From Streptomyces antibioticus (lineage in GTDB: Bacteria > Actinomycetota > Actinomycetes > Streptomycetales > Streptomycetaceae), in NCBI RefSeq assembly GCF_001514065.1, contig NZ_KQ948423.1:124001-188000 (forward strand): DNA of 64,000 bases, written 5' to 3'. Positions 16,977 to 25,451 of the stretch are shown here, in pieces. How positions within the stretch are numbered: the first letter of the stretch is position 1; each line of letters begins with the position of its first letter. The translations under genes and the position numbers were made by a program. The notes under the pieces are model-generated. The model was given only the letters and a program-made list of their open reading frames with translations, was not told the DNA's origin and searched no databases.

Positions 16977-17633
16977 CTACCGCTCCGGCTCGCGCTCCAG
17001 CACCACCCGGCCGCCGATCTCCACCCAGCCGTAGGGCTGCGGGGCGGTGAGGATCTGGGAGCCCGCGCCCTGGGTGATGTTCAGCGCGCGGCCGAGCAGG
17101 TCGGTGAGCAGGATCGCCGCGGCACCCGTCGCCTCGTCCTCGTCGATGCCGTCGTCACGGCCGGGAAAGGCGCGGGCCCTGATCCGGCCGGCGGGCTCGT
17201 CCTCCCAGGCCCAGGCATAGATCCACTCCCCCTTGGGCGGTACGGGGAGGTCGTCGACCTCGGCGGCGGAGGCGTACCGGCGCAGGGTCCTCGGCGGGAC
17301 CCACTCCGCCCGTGCCTCGATCCAGCTGAACTCCCCGTCCAGCCGGGCGCCGACGGGCCCCGCGGGCGTGACGAGTTCCGGCACGTCCAGCAGCCAGGCC
17401 GTGCCGACGCAGGGGTGCCCGGCGAAGGGCAGCCGCAGGGTGGGGGTGTAGATGTCGACGACGCCGCGCTCGGGGTCGTCGACGAACACGGTCTCGCTGA
17501 AGCCGAGCTTGCCCGCGAACGCCTGGCGTTCGTCCCTGCCGGGCATCACGGAGCCCTCACGGACGACGCCGAGTTCGTTGCCGTATCCGCCGTTGGGCGC
17601 ACAGAAGACGCGGAGGACGTCGTAGTCAGTCAC
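16977..17633 (-). CDS. PhzF-family isomerase/epimerase-like protein
   Basis: This is a 218-residue protein with the PhzF fold signatures CAPNGGYGNELGVV near the N-terminus, LPFAGHPCVGTAWLL in the middle and DEATGAAAILLTDLLG in the second half. It is shorter than typical PhzF proteins (260-300 residues). The start is taken as the GTG at 17633, which overlaps the stop of the upstream gene (GTGACTGA), implying translational coupling; a TTG at 17663 is possible. PhzF proteins isomerise or epimerise diverse small molecules, and no specific reaction can be assigned here. Confidence 0.82.
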   Translation of the reverse strand: MTDYDVLRVFCAPNGGYGNELGVVREGSVMPGRDERQAFAGKLGFSETVFVDDPERGVVDIYTPTLRLPFAGHPCVGTAWLLDVPELVTPAGPVGARLDGEFSWIEARAEWVPPRTLRRYASAAEVDDLPVPPKGEWIYAWAWEDEPAGRIRARAFPGRDDGIDEDEATGAAAILLTDLLGRALNITQGAGSQILTAPQPYGWVEIGGRVVLEREPER

Positions 17634-18498
17634 GGGGGCATTGAAACATTGCGCGGGTGGCAAGGTCTTCCCAGGCAGGGGCTCCGCCGGGGAGCGGCCG
17701 TACGGTCGTGGGCTCCGCGGCGTACGGGAGCGAGGCGATCATCTCGGCGTACCCGCGTTCCACGGCGGCCCGGTGCGGAGCGGGGCGGGTCGCGAGGTCG
17801 CGCATGCGGTGTTCGTGGTCGTGCGTGAACCGCTCGGCCGCCTCGCGCCAGACCTCGTCGTCGGGCACCTGGCTCAGCACGACGGACTCCGGGGTCCGGC
17901 CCTCCGCGAGCGCCGCCACGGCCCGGTCGTGCCCGTCGAGGATGACGAAACCGTCGAGGAAGGTCACCCACCACAGCAGGACGGGCGCGAGGGTGCCCTC
18001 GCGGGCGTGCTTGCGGTACGCCTTCACCCGCCCCGCGTCCGGCGCGGAGAGCTGCCGCAGGGGCAGGACCCCGTGCCAGCCTCCTCCGCAGTACAGGCCC
18101 AACTGCCCGGACGGCCAGTCCCGTACGAAGTCCTCGGTCCAGATACCCGGCGGGAATCCGGTCCGCAGCGCCAGCTCCCAGCGGCCGTCCCGCAACGGCG
18201 TTCCGTCCGCCTCTTCCAGCCAACGCGTGTACTGGTGCGTCCAGTCGAGCGGTGAGCGCTGGTCGGCCGACCGCAGGGGCGGCAGCGGGGAGCGGTAGCC
18301 CTCGAGCCGGTGGAGGTGGAATTCCGGACAGCAGCCGGCACCCACCGACCTTCCCAAGAGCAGGGGTTGTTCGCCCTGCCGCAGCGCCAACCGGCGGCCG
18401 TCCGCCTGCTCCCAGCTCAACGCGGCCGGGCCGGGACCGCCGCGCACGTTCAGCACCAGCCGTCCTGGCCCCAGCAGTTCCCGACGTCCCCTGTTCAT
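17626..18498 (-). CDS. Hypothetical protein with ParB-like segment
   Basis: This 290-residue soluble protein is not a family I can name. It has many Trp residues (SWEQADGRR, WTHQYTRWLEE, DFVRDWPSGQLGLYCGGGWHG). A segment VTFLDGFVILDGHDRAVAALAEG resembles the DGHHR box of ParB/sulfiredoxin-like proteins. The ATG at 18498 is used. Its stop codon lies inside the first codons of the PhzF-like gene, so the two are coupled. It is divergent from the iron-regulated efe operon, and the intergenic 234 bp carries the iron boxes, so it might share iron control. Confidence 0.72.
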   Translation of the reverse strand: MNRGRRELLGPGRLVLNVRGGPGPAALSWEQADGRRLALRQGEQPLLLGRSVGAGCCPEFHLHRLEGYRSPLPPLRSADQRSPLDWTHQYTRWLEEADGTPLRDGRWELALRTGFPPGIWTEDFVRDWPSGQLGLYCGGGWHGVLPLRQLSAPDAGRVKAYRKHAREGTLAPVLLWWVTFLDGFVILDGHDRAVAALAEGRTPESVVLSQVPDDEVWREAAERFTHDHEHRMRDLATRPAPHRAAVERGYAEMIASLPYAAEPTTVRPLPGGAPAWEDLATRAMFQCPRD

Positions 18499-18635
18499 GG
18501 GGACCAGTCATACGCCTGTGAGCCGCCTTTGAACTGCTCTTGGGGATTCCTTGGGGTCCGTTTTAAGTCAGCGTGATCGGCTCGTGCCCTTACAGCGTCT
18601 ATGAGAGGTGAATCACGGCCCGACCGGGTATCACG

Positions 18636-18673
18636 CAGGTAAGCCTCGGTTAAGTTAGGGCAGCCTCACCAAT
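18636..18673. promoter_or_regulatory. Two adjacent iron-box-like sites upstream of efeO
   Basis: CAGGTAAGCCTCGGTTAAG (18636-18654) and TTAGGGCAGCCTCACCAAT (18655-18673) lie end to end. The first shares the ten bases AGGTAAGCCT with the heme oxygenase box; the second matches 13 of 19 consensus positions. Both are weaker palindromes than the box at 16272. They are about 60 bp before the efeO ATG, in promoter position. Confidence 0.65.
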
Positions 18674-18732
18674 CCGTGTGAGCGCTGTCACGTGATTTTT
18701 CGGCCACCCACAGCCACCCACGGGAGCCCTGC

Positions 18733-19887
18733 ATGCGAGCCGTCCGTCTGTCCGCCGTCACCGCCACCGCCACCGTGGCGGCTCTGACCGCCCTCACCGG
18801 ATGCACCGAGAAGGGCGCCGACGCGAGCAGTGACCGGGTCATCAACGTGACCGCCACCGACAGCAAGTGCGAGGTGTCGGCGAAGGAGTTCCCGGCCGGG
18901 CACGTCGAGCTCGCCATCGAGAACAAGGGCTCCAAGGTCACCGAGGTCTACCTGCTCTTCCCCGACGACCGCATCGTCACCGAGCGCGAGAACATCGGCG
19001 CCGGCACCAAGCAGCGGGTCACCGCCGAGGTGAAGGCCGGTGACTACACCATCGCCTGCAAGCCCGGCATGAAGGGTGACGGCATCCGCCAGGACGTCAA
19101 GGCCACCGGCGGCACCGCCGCCAAGCGCGACCCGCGCCTCGACAAGGCCGTCGCCTCCTACCGCACCTACGTGCAGGAGCAGGCCGACGCCACCCTGCCG
19201 CTCGCCGAGACCTTCGCCAAGGCGGTCAAGGACGGGGACCTGGAGGCGGCTCAGAAGGCTTACGCCCCGTCCCGCATCGGCTGGGAGCGCACCGAGCCCG
19301 TCGCCGAGTCGTTCGGCGACATCGACCCCAAGGTCGACGTCCGTGAGGACGGCCTGGAGGAGGGTCAGGACCCGGCCAAGGACTGGACCGGCTGGCACCG
19401 GCTGGAGAAGTCCCTCTGGAAGGACAAGAAGCTCACCGCGCGGGACTCCGAGCTCGCCGACCAGCTGATCACCGACCTCAAGGACTGGCAGAAGCGGGTC
19501 GGCAAGGCCGACATCACCCCGACCTCCATGGCCAACGGCGCCAAGGAGCTCCTCGACGAGGTCGCCACCGGCAAGGTCACCGGCGAGGAGGAGCGCTACT
19601 CGCACACCGACCTCGTCGACTTCAAGGCCAATGTCGAGGGCGCCGAGAAGTCGTACGAGCTGCTGAAGCCCGTCGCCAAGGAGAACGACCCGGCCCTGGT
19701 GACCGAGCTGGACAAGCAGTTCGCCGCGATCGACACGCTGCTCGACAAGTACCGGGCGGACAAGACGTCGTACGACTTCACCTCGTACGACAAGGTCGGC
19801 GAGGCCGACCGCAAGGAGCTGTCGGACGCGGTGAACGCGCTCGCGGAGCCGCTGTCCAAGCTCGCCGCCGCCGTCGTCGTGAAGTGA
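18733..19887 (+). CDS. efeO: EfeO-like iron-uptake lipoprotein (cupredoxin plus M75 imelysin-type domain)
   Basis: This is a 384-residue secreted protein that captures iron for the EfeUOB importer. A lipoprotein signal ends at LTALTGC (Cys about residue 24). Residues 35-130 form a cupredoxin-like domain (CEVSAKEFPAGHVELAIENKG, YTIACKPGMKGDG). From about 135 comes the helical M75 domain with the characteristic HxxE motif in GWHRLEKSLW. It is the first gene of the cluster, with iron boxes upstream and efeB 16 bp downstream. It was earlier often called a lipoprotein or imelysin-like protein. Confidence 0.92.
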   Translation: MRAVRLSAVTATATVAALTALTGCTEKGADASSDRVINVTATDSKCEVSAKEFPAGHVELAIENKGSKVTEVYLLFPDDRIVTERENIGAGTKQRVTAEVKAGDYTIACKPGMKGDGIRQDVKATGGTAAKRDPRLDKAVASYRTYVQEQADATLPLAETFAKAVKDGDLEAAQKAYAPSRIGWERTEPVAESFGDIDPKVDVREDGLEEGQDPAKDWTGWHRLEKSLWKDKKLTARDSELADQLITDLKDWQKRVGKADITPTSMANGAKELLDEVATGKVTGEEERYSHTDLVDFKANVEGAEKSYELLKPVAKENDPALVTELDKQFAAIDTLLDKYRADKTSYDFTSYDKVGEADRKELSDAVNALAEPLSKLAAAVVVK

Positions 19888-19903
19888 GTGGGGGGGGCAC
19901 CCG

Positions 19904-21163
19904 ATGAGCGAGAACCCGCAGACCGACAACGCACCCGCCCCGTCCCGGCGTTCGCTCATCGGCTGGGGCGGTGCCGGGCTCGCGCTCGGTGCCGTCGCGG
20001 CCGGTGGCGCGGTCGCCATGACCCGTGGCGGCGACGACGTCGACACCGTCGCCGCCGAGGCGGGCGCCGCGATCGCGTTCCACGGTCCCCATCAGGCCGG
20101 TATCTCCACGCCGGTGCAGGACCGGCTGCACTTCGCCGCGTTCGACGTGACGACCGAGGACCGCGCCGAGTTCGTGCAGATGCTGAAGGACTGGACGGCC
20201 GCGGCCCGCCGGATGACCGGTGGACAGGCGGTCGGGGACGGGGCCTTCGGCGGGCTGGCGGAGGCGCCGCCGGACGACACCGGCGAGGCCGTGGGGCTCA
20301 AGCCGTCGCGGCTGACGCTCACCATCGGGTTCGGGCCCTCCCTGTTCCAGAAGTTCGGTCTCGCGGACCAGCAGCCCGACGCGCTCGTCGAGTTGCCGCA
20401 GTTCGCCGGGGACGCCCTGGACAAGAACCGCAGCGACGGCGACCTGTGCGTCCAGGCCTGCGCCGACGATCCGCAGGTCGCCGTGCACGCGATCCGCAAC
20501 CTCGCCCGCATCGGCTTCGGCAAGGTCGTCATCAAGTGGTCGCAGCTCGGCTTCGGCAAGACGTCGTCCACCACGCCCGAGGAGCAGACCCCGCGCAACC
20601 TCATGGGCTTCAAGGACGGCACCCGCAACATCGCGGGCACGGAGACGGACCGCCTGAAGAAGTTCGTGTGGGTCGACGAGAAGGCCGGGCCGGACTGGAT
20701 GGTCGGCGGGTCCTATCTCGTCGCCCGGCGCATCCGGATGCACATCGAGACCTGGGACCGCACCCCCTTGCAGGAGCAGGAGGACATCTTCGGCCGTGAC
20801 AAGGGCGAGGGCGCCCCGGTCGGCAAGGCGAAGGAACGCGACGAGCCGTTCCTGAAGGCGATGAAGCCCGACGCGCACGTCCGGCTCGCGCATCCGACGG
20901 CCAACCACGGGTCGACGATCCTGCGCCGCGGCTACTCCTTCACCGACGGCACGGACGGCCTCGGCCGCCTGGAGGCCGGGCTGTTCTTCCTGGCGTACAT
21001 GCATGACGTCCGCGAGGGCTTCATCCGCATCCAGCGCAATCTGGCCACGGACGCCCTCAACGAGTACATCCAGCACGTGGGTTCGGCCGTCTTCGCCGTC
21101 CCGCCCGGCGTCCGGGACAAGGACGACTGGTGGGGCCGGACGCTGTTCTCCAAGGAGGCGTGA
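19904..21163 (+). CDS. efeB: Tat-exported DyP-type heme peroxidase, EfeB
   Basis: This is a 419-residue enzyme with a twin-arginine signal (SRRSLIGWGGAGLALGA), so it folds with heme in the cytoplasm before export. Family motifs are GFKDGTRN (catalytic Asp), the heme-His region VRLAHPTANHGSTILRRGYSF and the C-terminal GLFFLAYMHDVREGF. In the Efe system EfeB oxidises ferrous iron or acts on heme at the cell surface. The gene begins 16 bp after efeO and ends 6 bp before efeU, an operon arrangement. Confidence 0.94.
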   Translation: MSENPQTDNAPAPSRRSLIGWGGAGLALGAVAAGGAVAMTRGGDDVDTVAAEAGAAIAFHGPHQAGISTPVQDRLHFAAFDVTTEDRAEFVQMLKDWTAAARRMTGGQAVGDGAFGGLAEAPPDDTGEAVGLKPSRLTLTIGFGPSLFQKFGLADQQPDALVELPQFAGDALDKNRSDGDLCVQACADDPQVAVHAIRNLARIGFGKVVIKWSQLGFGKTSSTTPEEQTPRNLMGFKDGTRNIAGTETDRLKKFVWVDEKAGPDWMVGGSYLVARRIRMHIETWDRTPLQEQEDIFGRDKGEGAPVGKAKERDEPFLKAMKPDAHVRLAHPTANHGSTILRRGYSFTDGTDGLGRLEAGLFFLAYMHDVREGFIRIQRNLATDALNEYIQHVGSAVFAVPPGVRDKDDWWGRTLFSKEA

Positions 21164-21169
21164 GCGACC

Positions 21170-22042
21170 GTGTTCTCCAACTACCTGATCGGTCTGCGCG
21201 AGGGCCTGGAGGCCTCCCTCGTCGTCTGCATCCTCATCGCCTACCTGGTGAAGACGGAGCGCAAGGACGCGCTGAAGCCCATCTGGATCGGCATCGGCGT
21301 CGCCGTCGCGCTCGCGCTCGGCTTCGGCTGCGCGCTCGAATTCGGCTCCCAGGAGCTGACGTTCGAGGCGCAGGAGGCGCTCGGCGGCTCGCTGTCGATC
21401 ATCGCGGTCGGTCTGGTGACGTGGATGGTCTTCTGGATGCGGCGCACCGCCCGGCACTTGAAGGCGGAGCTGCACGGCAAGCTGGACGCCGCCCTCCAGA
21501 TGGGCACCGGCGCGCTGGTCGCCACCGCGTTCCTCGCCGTCGGCCGGGAGGGCCTGGAGACGTCCCTGTTCGTGTGGACGTCCGTGCACGCGGCCGGCGA
21601 CGGCACCCCGCGCCCGCTCGTCGGGGCGGCCCTGGGCATCCTCACGGCGGTCGTCCTGGGCTGGCTCTTCTACCGCGGTGCCCTGCGCATCAACCTCTCC
21701 AAGTTCTTCACCTGGACCGGCGGCATGCTGGTCGTCGTGGCCGCGGGTGTGCTGGCGTACGGCTTCCACGACCTCCAAGAGGCCGGCTGGGTACCGGGAC
21801 TGACGAACCGGGCCTTCGACATCTCCGACACCATCCCGCCGGACAGCTGGTACGGCACCCTGCTCAAGGGCGTCCTCAACTTCCAGCCGGACCCGACGGT
21901 CCTCCAGGTCACGGTGTGGCTGCTGTACTTGATCCCGACGCTCGCCCTGTTCCTCGCCCCGGTAGGGTTCGCCTCCGGGAAGGGGAAGGTGAAGGTACGC
22001 GATGAGCAGGGATCGCAGCCCTCGAAGGCTTCGCAGTCTTGA
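21170..22042 (+). CDS. efeU: Iron permease EfeU (FTR1 family)
   Basis: This is a 290-residue seven-helix membrane protein of the OFeT/FTR1 family. It shows two REGLE iron-binding motifs in helices 1 and 4 (LREGLEAS near residue 9 and GREGLETS near residue 125). The GTG at 21170 is the start. The basic, Ser-rich C-terminal tail overlaps the next gene by 41 bases. The gene order efeO-efeB-efeU differs from the E. coli order efeU-O-B. It works with EfeO and EfeB to import iron. Confidence 0.93.
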   Translation: MFSNYLIGLREGLEASLVVCILIAYLVKTERKDALKPIWIGIGVAVALALGFGCALEFGSQELTFEAQEALGGSLSIIAVGLVTWMVFWMRRTARHLKAELHGKLDAALQMGTGALVATAFLAVGREGLETSLFVWTSVHAAGDGTPRPLVGAALGILTAVVLGWLFYRGALRINLSKFFTWTGGMLVVVAAGVLAYGFHDLQEAGWVPGLTNRAFDISDTIPPDSWYGTLLKGVLNFQPDPTVLQVTVWLLYLIPTLALFLAPVGFASGKGKVKVRDEQGSQPSKASQS

Positions 22043-23006
22043 CCAGAAAGCGCTGATAGCGGCCTCGGTGACTGCTTTGTCGCTGACGGCGAGCGGATGC
22101 GTGGTGGTGCACGGGGAACGCGAAGTACTCCCCGCGACGACCAAGGCCGAGGCCGCGAAGGCACTTCAGGAGTTCACGACCGCGTACAACGACGCGGACA
22201 AGGCGTACGACAGTTCACTGGACGCGGACCATGTCACCGGGCCCCTCGGCGACATCGACGCGGCGCGCCTGAAGGCCGGTTCGGTGACCAGCCCGGACGG
22301 CAACCCGTCGCACACGCCGCTGAAGCTGACCGACGTGAAGTACACGATCACCGAGAAGGCGGGCTGGCCGCGCTGGTTCGTCGCGGACGCGGCCGCCAAC
22401 AAGGGCGGCAGCGCGCGCTGGCTGTTCGTGTTCACCCGGGGCGGCCTCGACGAGCCGTTCCAGGCGGCGTATCTGACGCTGGTCGCCCCGGACGACGTAC
22501 CGGAGTTCAAGACGGACGCGGACGGCTGGGCCGAGGCGGTCCCCGTGAACTCCACCGAACTGACGGTCGCGCCCGGGGACTTGAGCCAGGACTACGCGAC
22601 GTATCTCCAGGACGGCAAGGGCAGGGTCTTCGCGGACGGCACGCACACCAGCGGGTGGCGTACCGCGCGGCAGAAGGCGGCCAAGAAGCCGGGCCTGGTC
22701 AAGCAGTACATCGACGAGCCGCTCACCAGCGGCGCGTACGCCCCGCTGGCGCTGCGGACCGAGGACGGCGGTGCGGCGGTGTTCTTCACCACGCGCCACT
22801 TCGAGAAGCAGACCGCCGCACCCGGCACCTCGGTGCCCGCCCAGACGGCGGCCGTGAAGGCGCTGACGACCGGCGAGGTCAAGCAGTCGCTGACGCTGGA
22901 GTCGATCTCCAACGAGATCGCCCTCGACCCGCCGAAGAGCACGGCAGGCGGTCAGGTGAAACTGGTGGGCCGCATCCAGGGCCTGACGGCCGGCAAGGGC
23001 GAATAG
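22002..23006 (+). CDS. Putative lipoprotein linked to the efe operon
   Basis: This is a 334-residue secreted protein. An N-terminal basic region (MSRDRSPRRLRS) and hydrophobic stretch end in a lipobox, LTASGC. The mature part is a soluble alpha/beta domain with WPRWFVADAAANKGGSARWLFVFTRGG, which I cannot place in a named family with certainty. The gene starts 41 bases inside efeU, so it is translationally coupled and very likely a fourth component or accessory of the iron operon. The stop is 20 bp from the convergent PrimPol-like gene. Confidence 0.8.
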   Translation: MSRDRSPRRLRSLDQKALIAASVTALSLTASGCVVVHGEREVLPATTKAEAAKALQEFTTAYNDADKAYDSSLDADHVTGPLGDIDAARLKAGSVTSPDGNPSHTPLKLTDVKYTITEKAGWPRWFVADAAANKGGSARWLFVFTRGGLDEPFQAAYLTLVAPDDVPEFKTDADGWAEAVPVNSTELTVAPGDLSQDYATYLQDGKGRVFADGTHTSGWRTARQKAAKKPGLVKQYIDEPLTSGAYAPLALRTEDGGAAVFFTTRHFEKQTAAPGTSVPAQTAAVKALTTGEVKQSLTLESISNEIALDPPKSTAGGQVKLVGRIQGLTAGKGE

Positions 23007-23026
23007 CCGCTACGGCGTTCAGACTC

Positions 23027-23761
23027 TCAGCCGCGCAGGGGCCAGGCCGCGGAGGCGTGGTCGGGCTCCGCGCCGGCGTAGCGGGCGCAAGCGTCGGTGA
23101 GGACCTCGAGGAGGCTCAGCGGGTCGGGCAGCGGATGTTCGAGGCCGCGGACCCAGTGCACGGACTGGCCTTCACCCGGCAGCTGCGCGGGCGGTACGAG
23201 GACGTAGGACCCCCGGCAGTGCCAGCGCAGGCCCGGGTGCTCGTCCGCCGTCTCGGGGTGGCAGTCCAGCTCGCACGGCCACCATTCGTCCTCGTCCTCG
23301 GGGGTGCCGCGGGTGAGGGTGAAGAAGAGGAGGCGGCCGTCGCTGCTCTCGGCGACGGGGCCGACCTCGATGCCGGAGGCGAGCAGCCGCTCCATGGCCT
23401 CCAGGCCCGCGTCCAGGGGGACGTCCAGGACGTCGTGGACCATGCCGGTGGCGGTGATGAAGTTGGCCTGCGGCTGATGCCGGGCCCAGCGCTCGATCTG
23501 GCCGCGGTCGGTGGTGGACTGCGTCTGCCACGCGAAGGAGACGGGGTGCCGGGCGGGGGTCGGACAGCCGACCCGGTCACAGGAACATCGGTAGCCGGGA
23601 GCCGGGTGCGCGGCGGGCGCGAGCGGCAGTCCCGCTCCGGCGGCGGCCAGCAGCAGGGCCTCACGGCCGCCGTCGTCGGCGGCCTCCTTGGGGCGGCGCC
23701 CGCGCAGCCACTGGGTGAGTTTGCCCTGAAGGCCGGTCCGGCCGCCGAACTCCTGGCTCAT
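23027..23761 (-). CDS. Bifunctional DNA primase/polymerase (PrimPol)-like domain protein
   Basis: This is a 244-residue protein whose core resembles the N-terminal Prim-Pol domain of actinobacterial primase-polymerases: ALLLAAAGAGLPLAPAAH, a Cys pair (CSCDRVGCPTPARHP), WARHQPQANFITATG and VHDVLDVPLDAG. No helicase domain is present. In stand-alone Streptomyces copies the acidic metal-binding triad is often incomplete, so catalysis is uncertain. The ATG at 23761 begins MSQEFGG. The gene is convergent with the efe operon. Role in replication or repair is not established. Confidence 0.75.
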   Translation of the reverse strand: MSQEFGGRTGLQGKLTQWLRGRRPKEAADDGGREALLLAAAGAGLPLAPAAHPAPGYRCSCDRVGCPTPARHPVSFAWQTQSTTDRGQIERWARHQPQANFITATGMVHDVLDVPLDAGLEAMERLLASGIEVGPVAESSDGRLLFFTLTRGTPEDEDEWWPCELDCHPETADEHPGLRWHCRGSYVLVPPAQLPGEGQSVHWVRGLEHPLPDPLSLLEVLTDACARYAGAEPDHASAAWPLRG

Positions 23762-23938
23762 CTATCCCCTCGCCTCGCTGTGTGCGGACAGCATGCCCTA
23801 TGGTCCCACCATCCTGCGCTCCGGGGGGCCGGAGCCGACAACCGGGGTAGGCGGGACAGGGCGTACCGGGGCAATGGATCGCGCGGCATGACCCGCTTTA
23901 CCGGGATATGGCCCCCTGCCGCACCTACCGTTGTCGGC

Positions 23939-24823
23939 ATGGTCACAAGGATCACGCTGACGGTCCTGGCGTCGGCGGTCTCCCTGGTCCCGCTCACCGG
24001 GCCGACGGCCCCGCTGGAGTGGGGCTCCGGCCCGCTGACGGTGGACTCGCTGCCGCGCGTGACGTACGTCGCCCATCGCGGCGGCGCCCGTGAGGTGCCC
24101 GAGAACAGCATGTCGGGCCTGATGGCGGCCTACGGCCGCGGTACCGCGCAGGTGCTGGACTTCGACACCCGGATGCTGCGCGACGGCACGCTGGTGGTGA
24201 TCCACGACCCGCTCCTCAACCGCACGACCTATCTGGGCGGCGAGGTGCGCGGCCTGGACGGCCGGGAGTGGCAGGGCGTGCGGCTGCGGCCGAAGGCGTC
24301 CCTGCCGGGCAGCTGGCGCTCGGAGCGGCCGCCGACGGTGGCGGAGGTCCTTGACCGCGTCGGCGGGCGGATCCTGCTGATGCTGGAGGCGAAGGACCCG
24401 CGCAGTCTCCGCCCGCTGGCCTCGCTGCTGCGCTCGCGCGGGCTGACCCGCTCGGTCTTCGTGAACTCCAACGACCCGGCGCTGGCCCGGCGGGCGCACG
24501 CCCTGGGGCTGCTGACGCAGCTGTGGCGCTCGGCGCAGCAGCTGCGCGGGGACCGGCCCGAGCGGTGGCGGTCGTACGTCGATCTCCTCGACGTCGACTT
24601 CAAGGGGCGCGACCAGGATCTGCGGCGGGCGGTGCGGTCCGGCATCCGGTGGGTGTGGGCGCACACGGTGGTCACGCCGGGGCAGCGGGACCGGGTGCTG
24701 GCCCTCGGCTGCAACGGCGTGATCACGGACGCTCCGGGACGGCTGGCGCGGGTGCCGGTGCGGGTGCCGGTGCGGGTGCCTGCGCGGCCGGTTCAGCGGG
24801 GTGCGAGGCCGTGGAGGGCGTAG
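23939..24823 (+). CDS. Glycerophosphodiester phosphodiesterase family protein, secreted
   Basis: This is a 294-residue TIM-barrel GDPD enzyme that hydrolyses glycerophosphodiesters to an alcohol and glycerol-3-phosphate. An N-terminal signal-like segment (residues 1-25) precedes the catalytic core: VAHRGGAREVPENS (His, Glu), LDFDTRMLRDGTLVVIHDP (metal Asp and second His), LLMLEAKDP and GVITDAPGRL. The ATG at 23939 is chosen. The C-terminus is an Arg-Val-Pro repeat that comes from 12-bp DNA repeats and overlaps the convergent TetR gene by 31 bp. Confidence 0.87.
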   Translation: MVTRITLTVLASAVSLVPLTGPTAPLEWGSGPLTVDSLPRVTYVAHRGGAREVPENSMSGLMAAYGRGTAQVLDFDTRMLRDGTLVVIHDPLLNRTTYLGGEVRGLDGREWQGVRLRPKASLPGSWRSERPPTVAEVLDRVGGRILLMLEAKDPRSLRPLASLLRSRGLTRSVFVNSNDPALARRAHALGLLTQLWRSAQQLRGDRPERWRSYVDLLDVDFKGRDQDLRRAVRSGIRWVWAHTVVTPGQRDRVLALGCNGVITDAPGRLARVPVRVPVRVPARPVQRGARPWRA

Positions 24824-25413
24824 TCGACGAGGGTGTCGGTGTACTCGTACGAGATCGGGCCGGTGTGCTGGAGCCAGCGCTGGGCCAGCGGGGAGACGAA
24901 GAACTCCAGGGCGATGCGCGGGTCGATGTCCGGGCGCACCTCACCGGCGCGCTGCGCGGCGCGCAGCCGGTCGACGTAGAGCTGGAGGGACGGCTCCATG
25001 AGCGTGGCCGCGCACCTGCGGCCGAGTTCCTCGTCGACCAGCCCTTCGGCGGCCAGGGCCCGTGACGGCGCCGCGTACCGGGGGTCCTGCAGCTGGTCGA
25101 CGGTGGCCCGCAGCACGGCCTTGATGTCGGCGGCGAGGTCACCGGTGTCCGGGATGACGTACGGCTCCTCGCCGGCCTCCCGCGACGCCTGGGCGAAGAG
25201 GTCCAGGAACGCCTCTAGGAGGACGTCCGCCTTCGACGACCACCACCGGTAGATCGTCTGCTTGCCGACGCCGGCGCGGGCGGCGATGCCCTCGATGGTG
25301 GTCCTGGGGTAGCCGACCTCGACGACGAGCGCGAGGGCGGCGTCGTAGATGGCACGCCGGGACTTCTCACTGCGCCGGGTCGAGTCGGGGGCGGGGGGTT
25401 GCTGCTTGGGCAT
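24793..25413 (-). CDS. TetR/AcrR-family transcriptional regulator
   Basis: This is a 206-residue regulator. The HTH region (about residues 20-65) contains TTIEGIAARAGVGKQTIYRWW, followed by a helical C-terminal domain of the TetR_C_16 kind. The ATG at 25413 begins MPKQQPPAPD. It lies 38 bp downstream of the Rsm22-like gene on the same strand and may be cotranscribed. No neighbouring transporter suggests its target, and no clear operator palindrome was seen in its short upstream gap. Its 3' end overlaps the convergent phosphodiesterase gene. Confidence 0.87.
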   Translation of the reverse strand: MPKQQPPAPDSTRRSEKSRRAIYDAALALVVEVGYPRTTIEGIAARAGVGKQTIYRWWSSKADVLLEAFLDLFAQASREAGEEPYVIPDTGDLAADIKAVLRATVDQLQDPRYAAPSRALAAEGLVDEELGRRCAATLMEPSLQLYVDRLRAAQRAGEVRPDIDPRIALEFFVSPLAQRWLQHTGPISYEYTDTLVDYALHGLAPR

Positions 25414-25451
25414 GGGGTGACGGTACCAAGGGGGTGAGACGGGGCGTCTCG

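Noticed and set aside
22097-23938. Plus-strand frame extending the GDPD protein upstream by 614 codons
   Set aside because: It is a shadow of the lipoprotein and antisense to the PrimPol-like gene; GDPD homology starts after the ATG at 23939.
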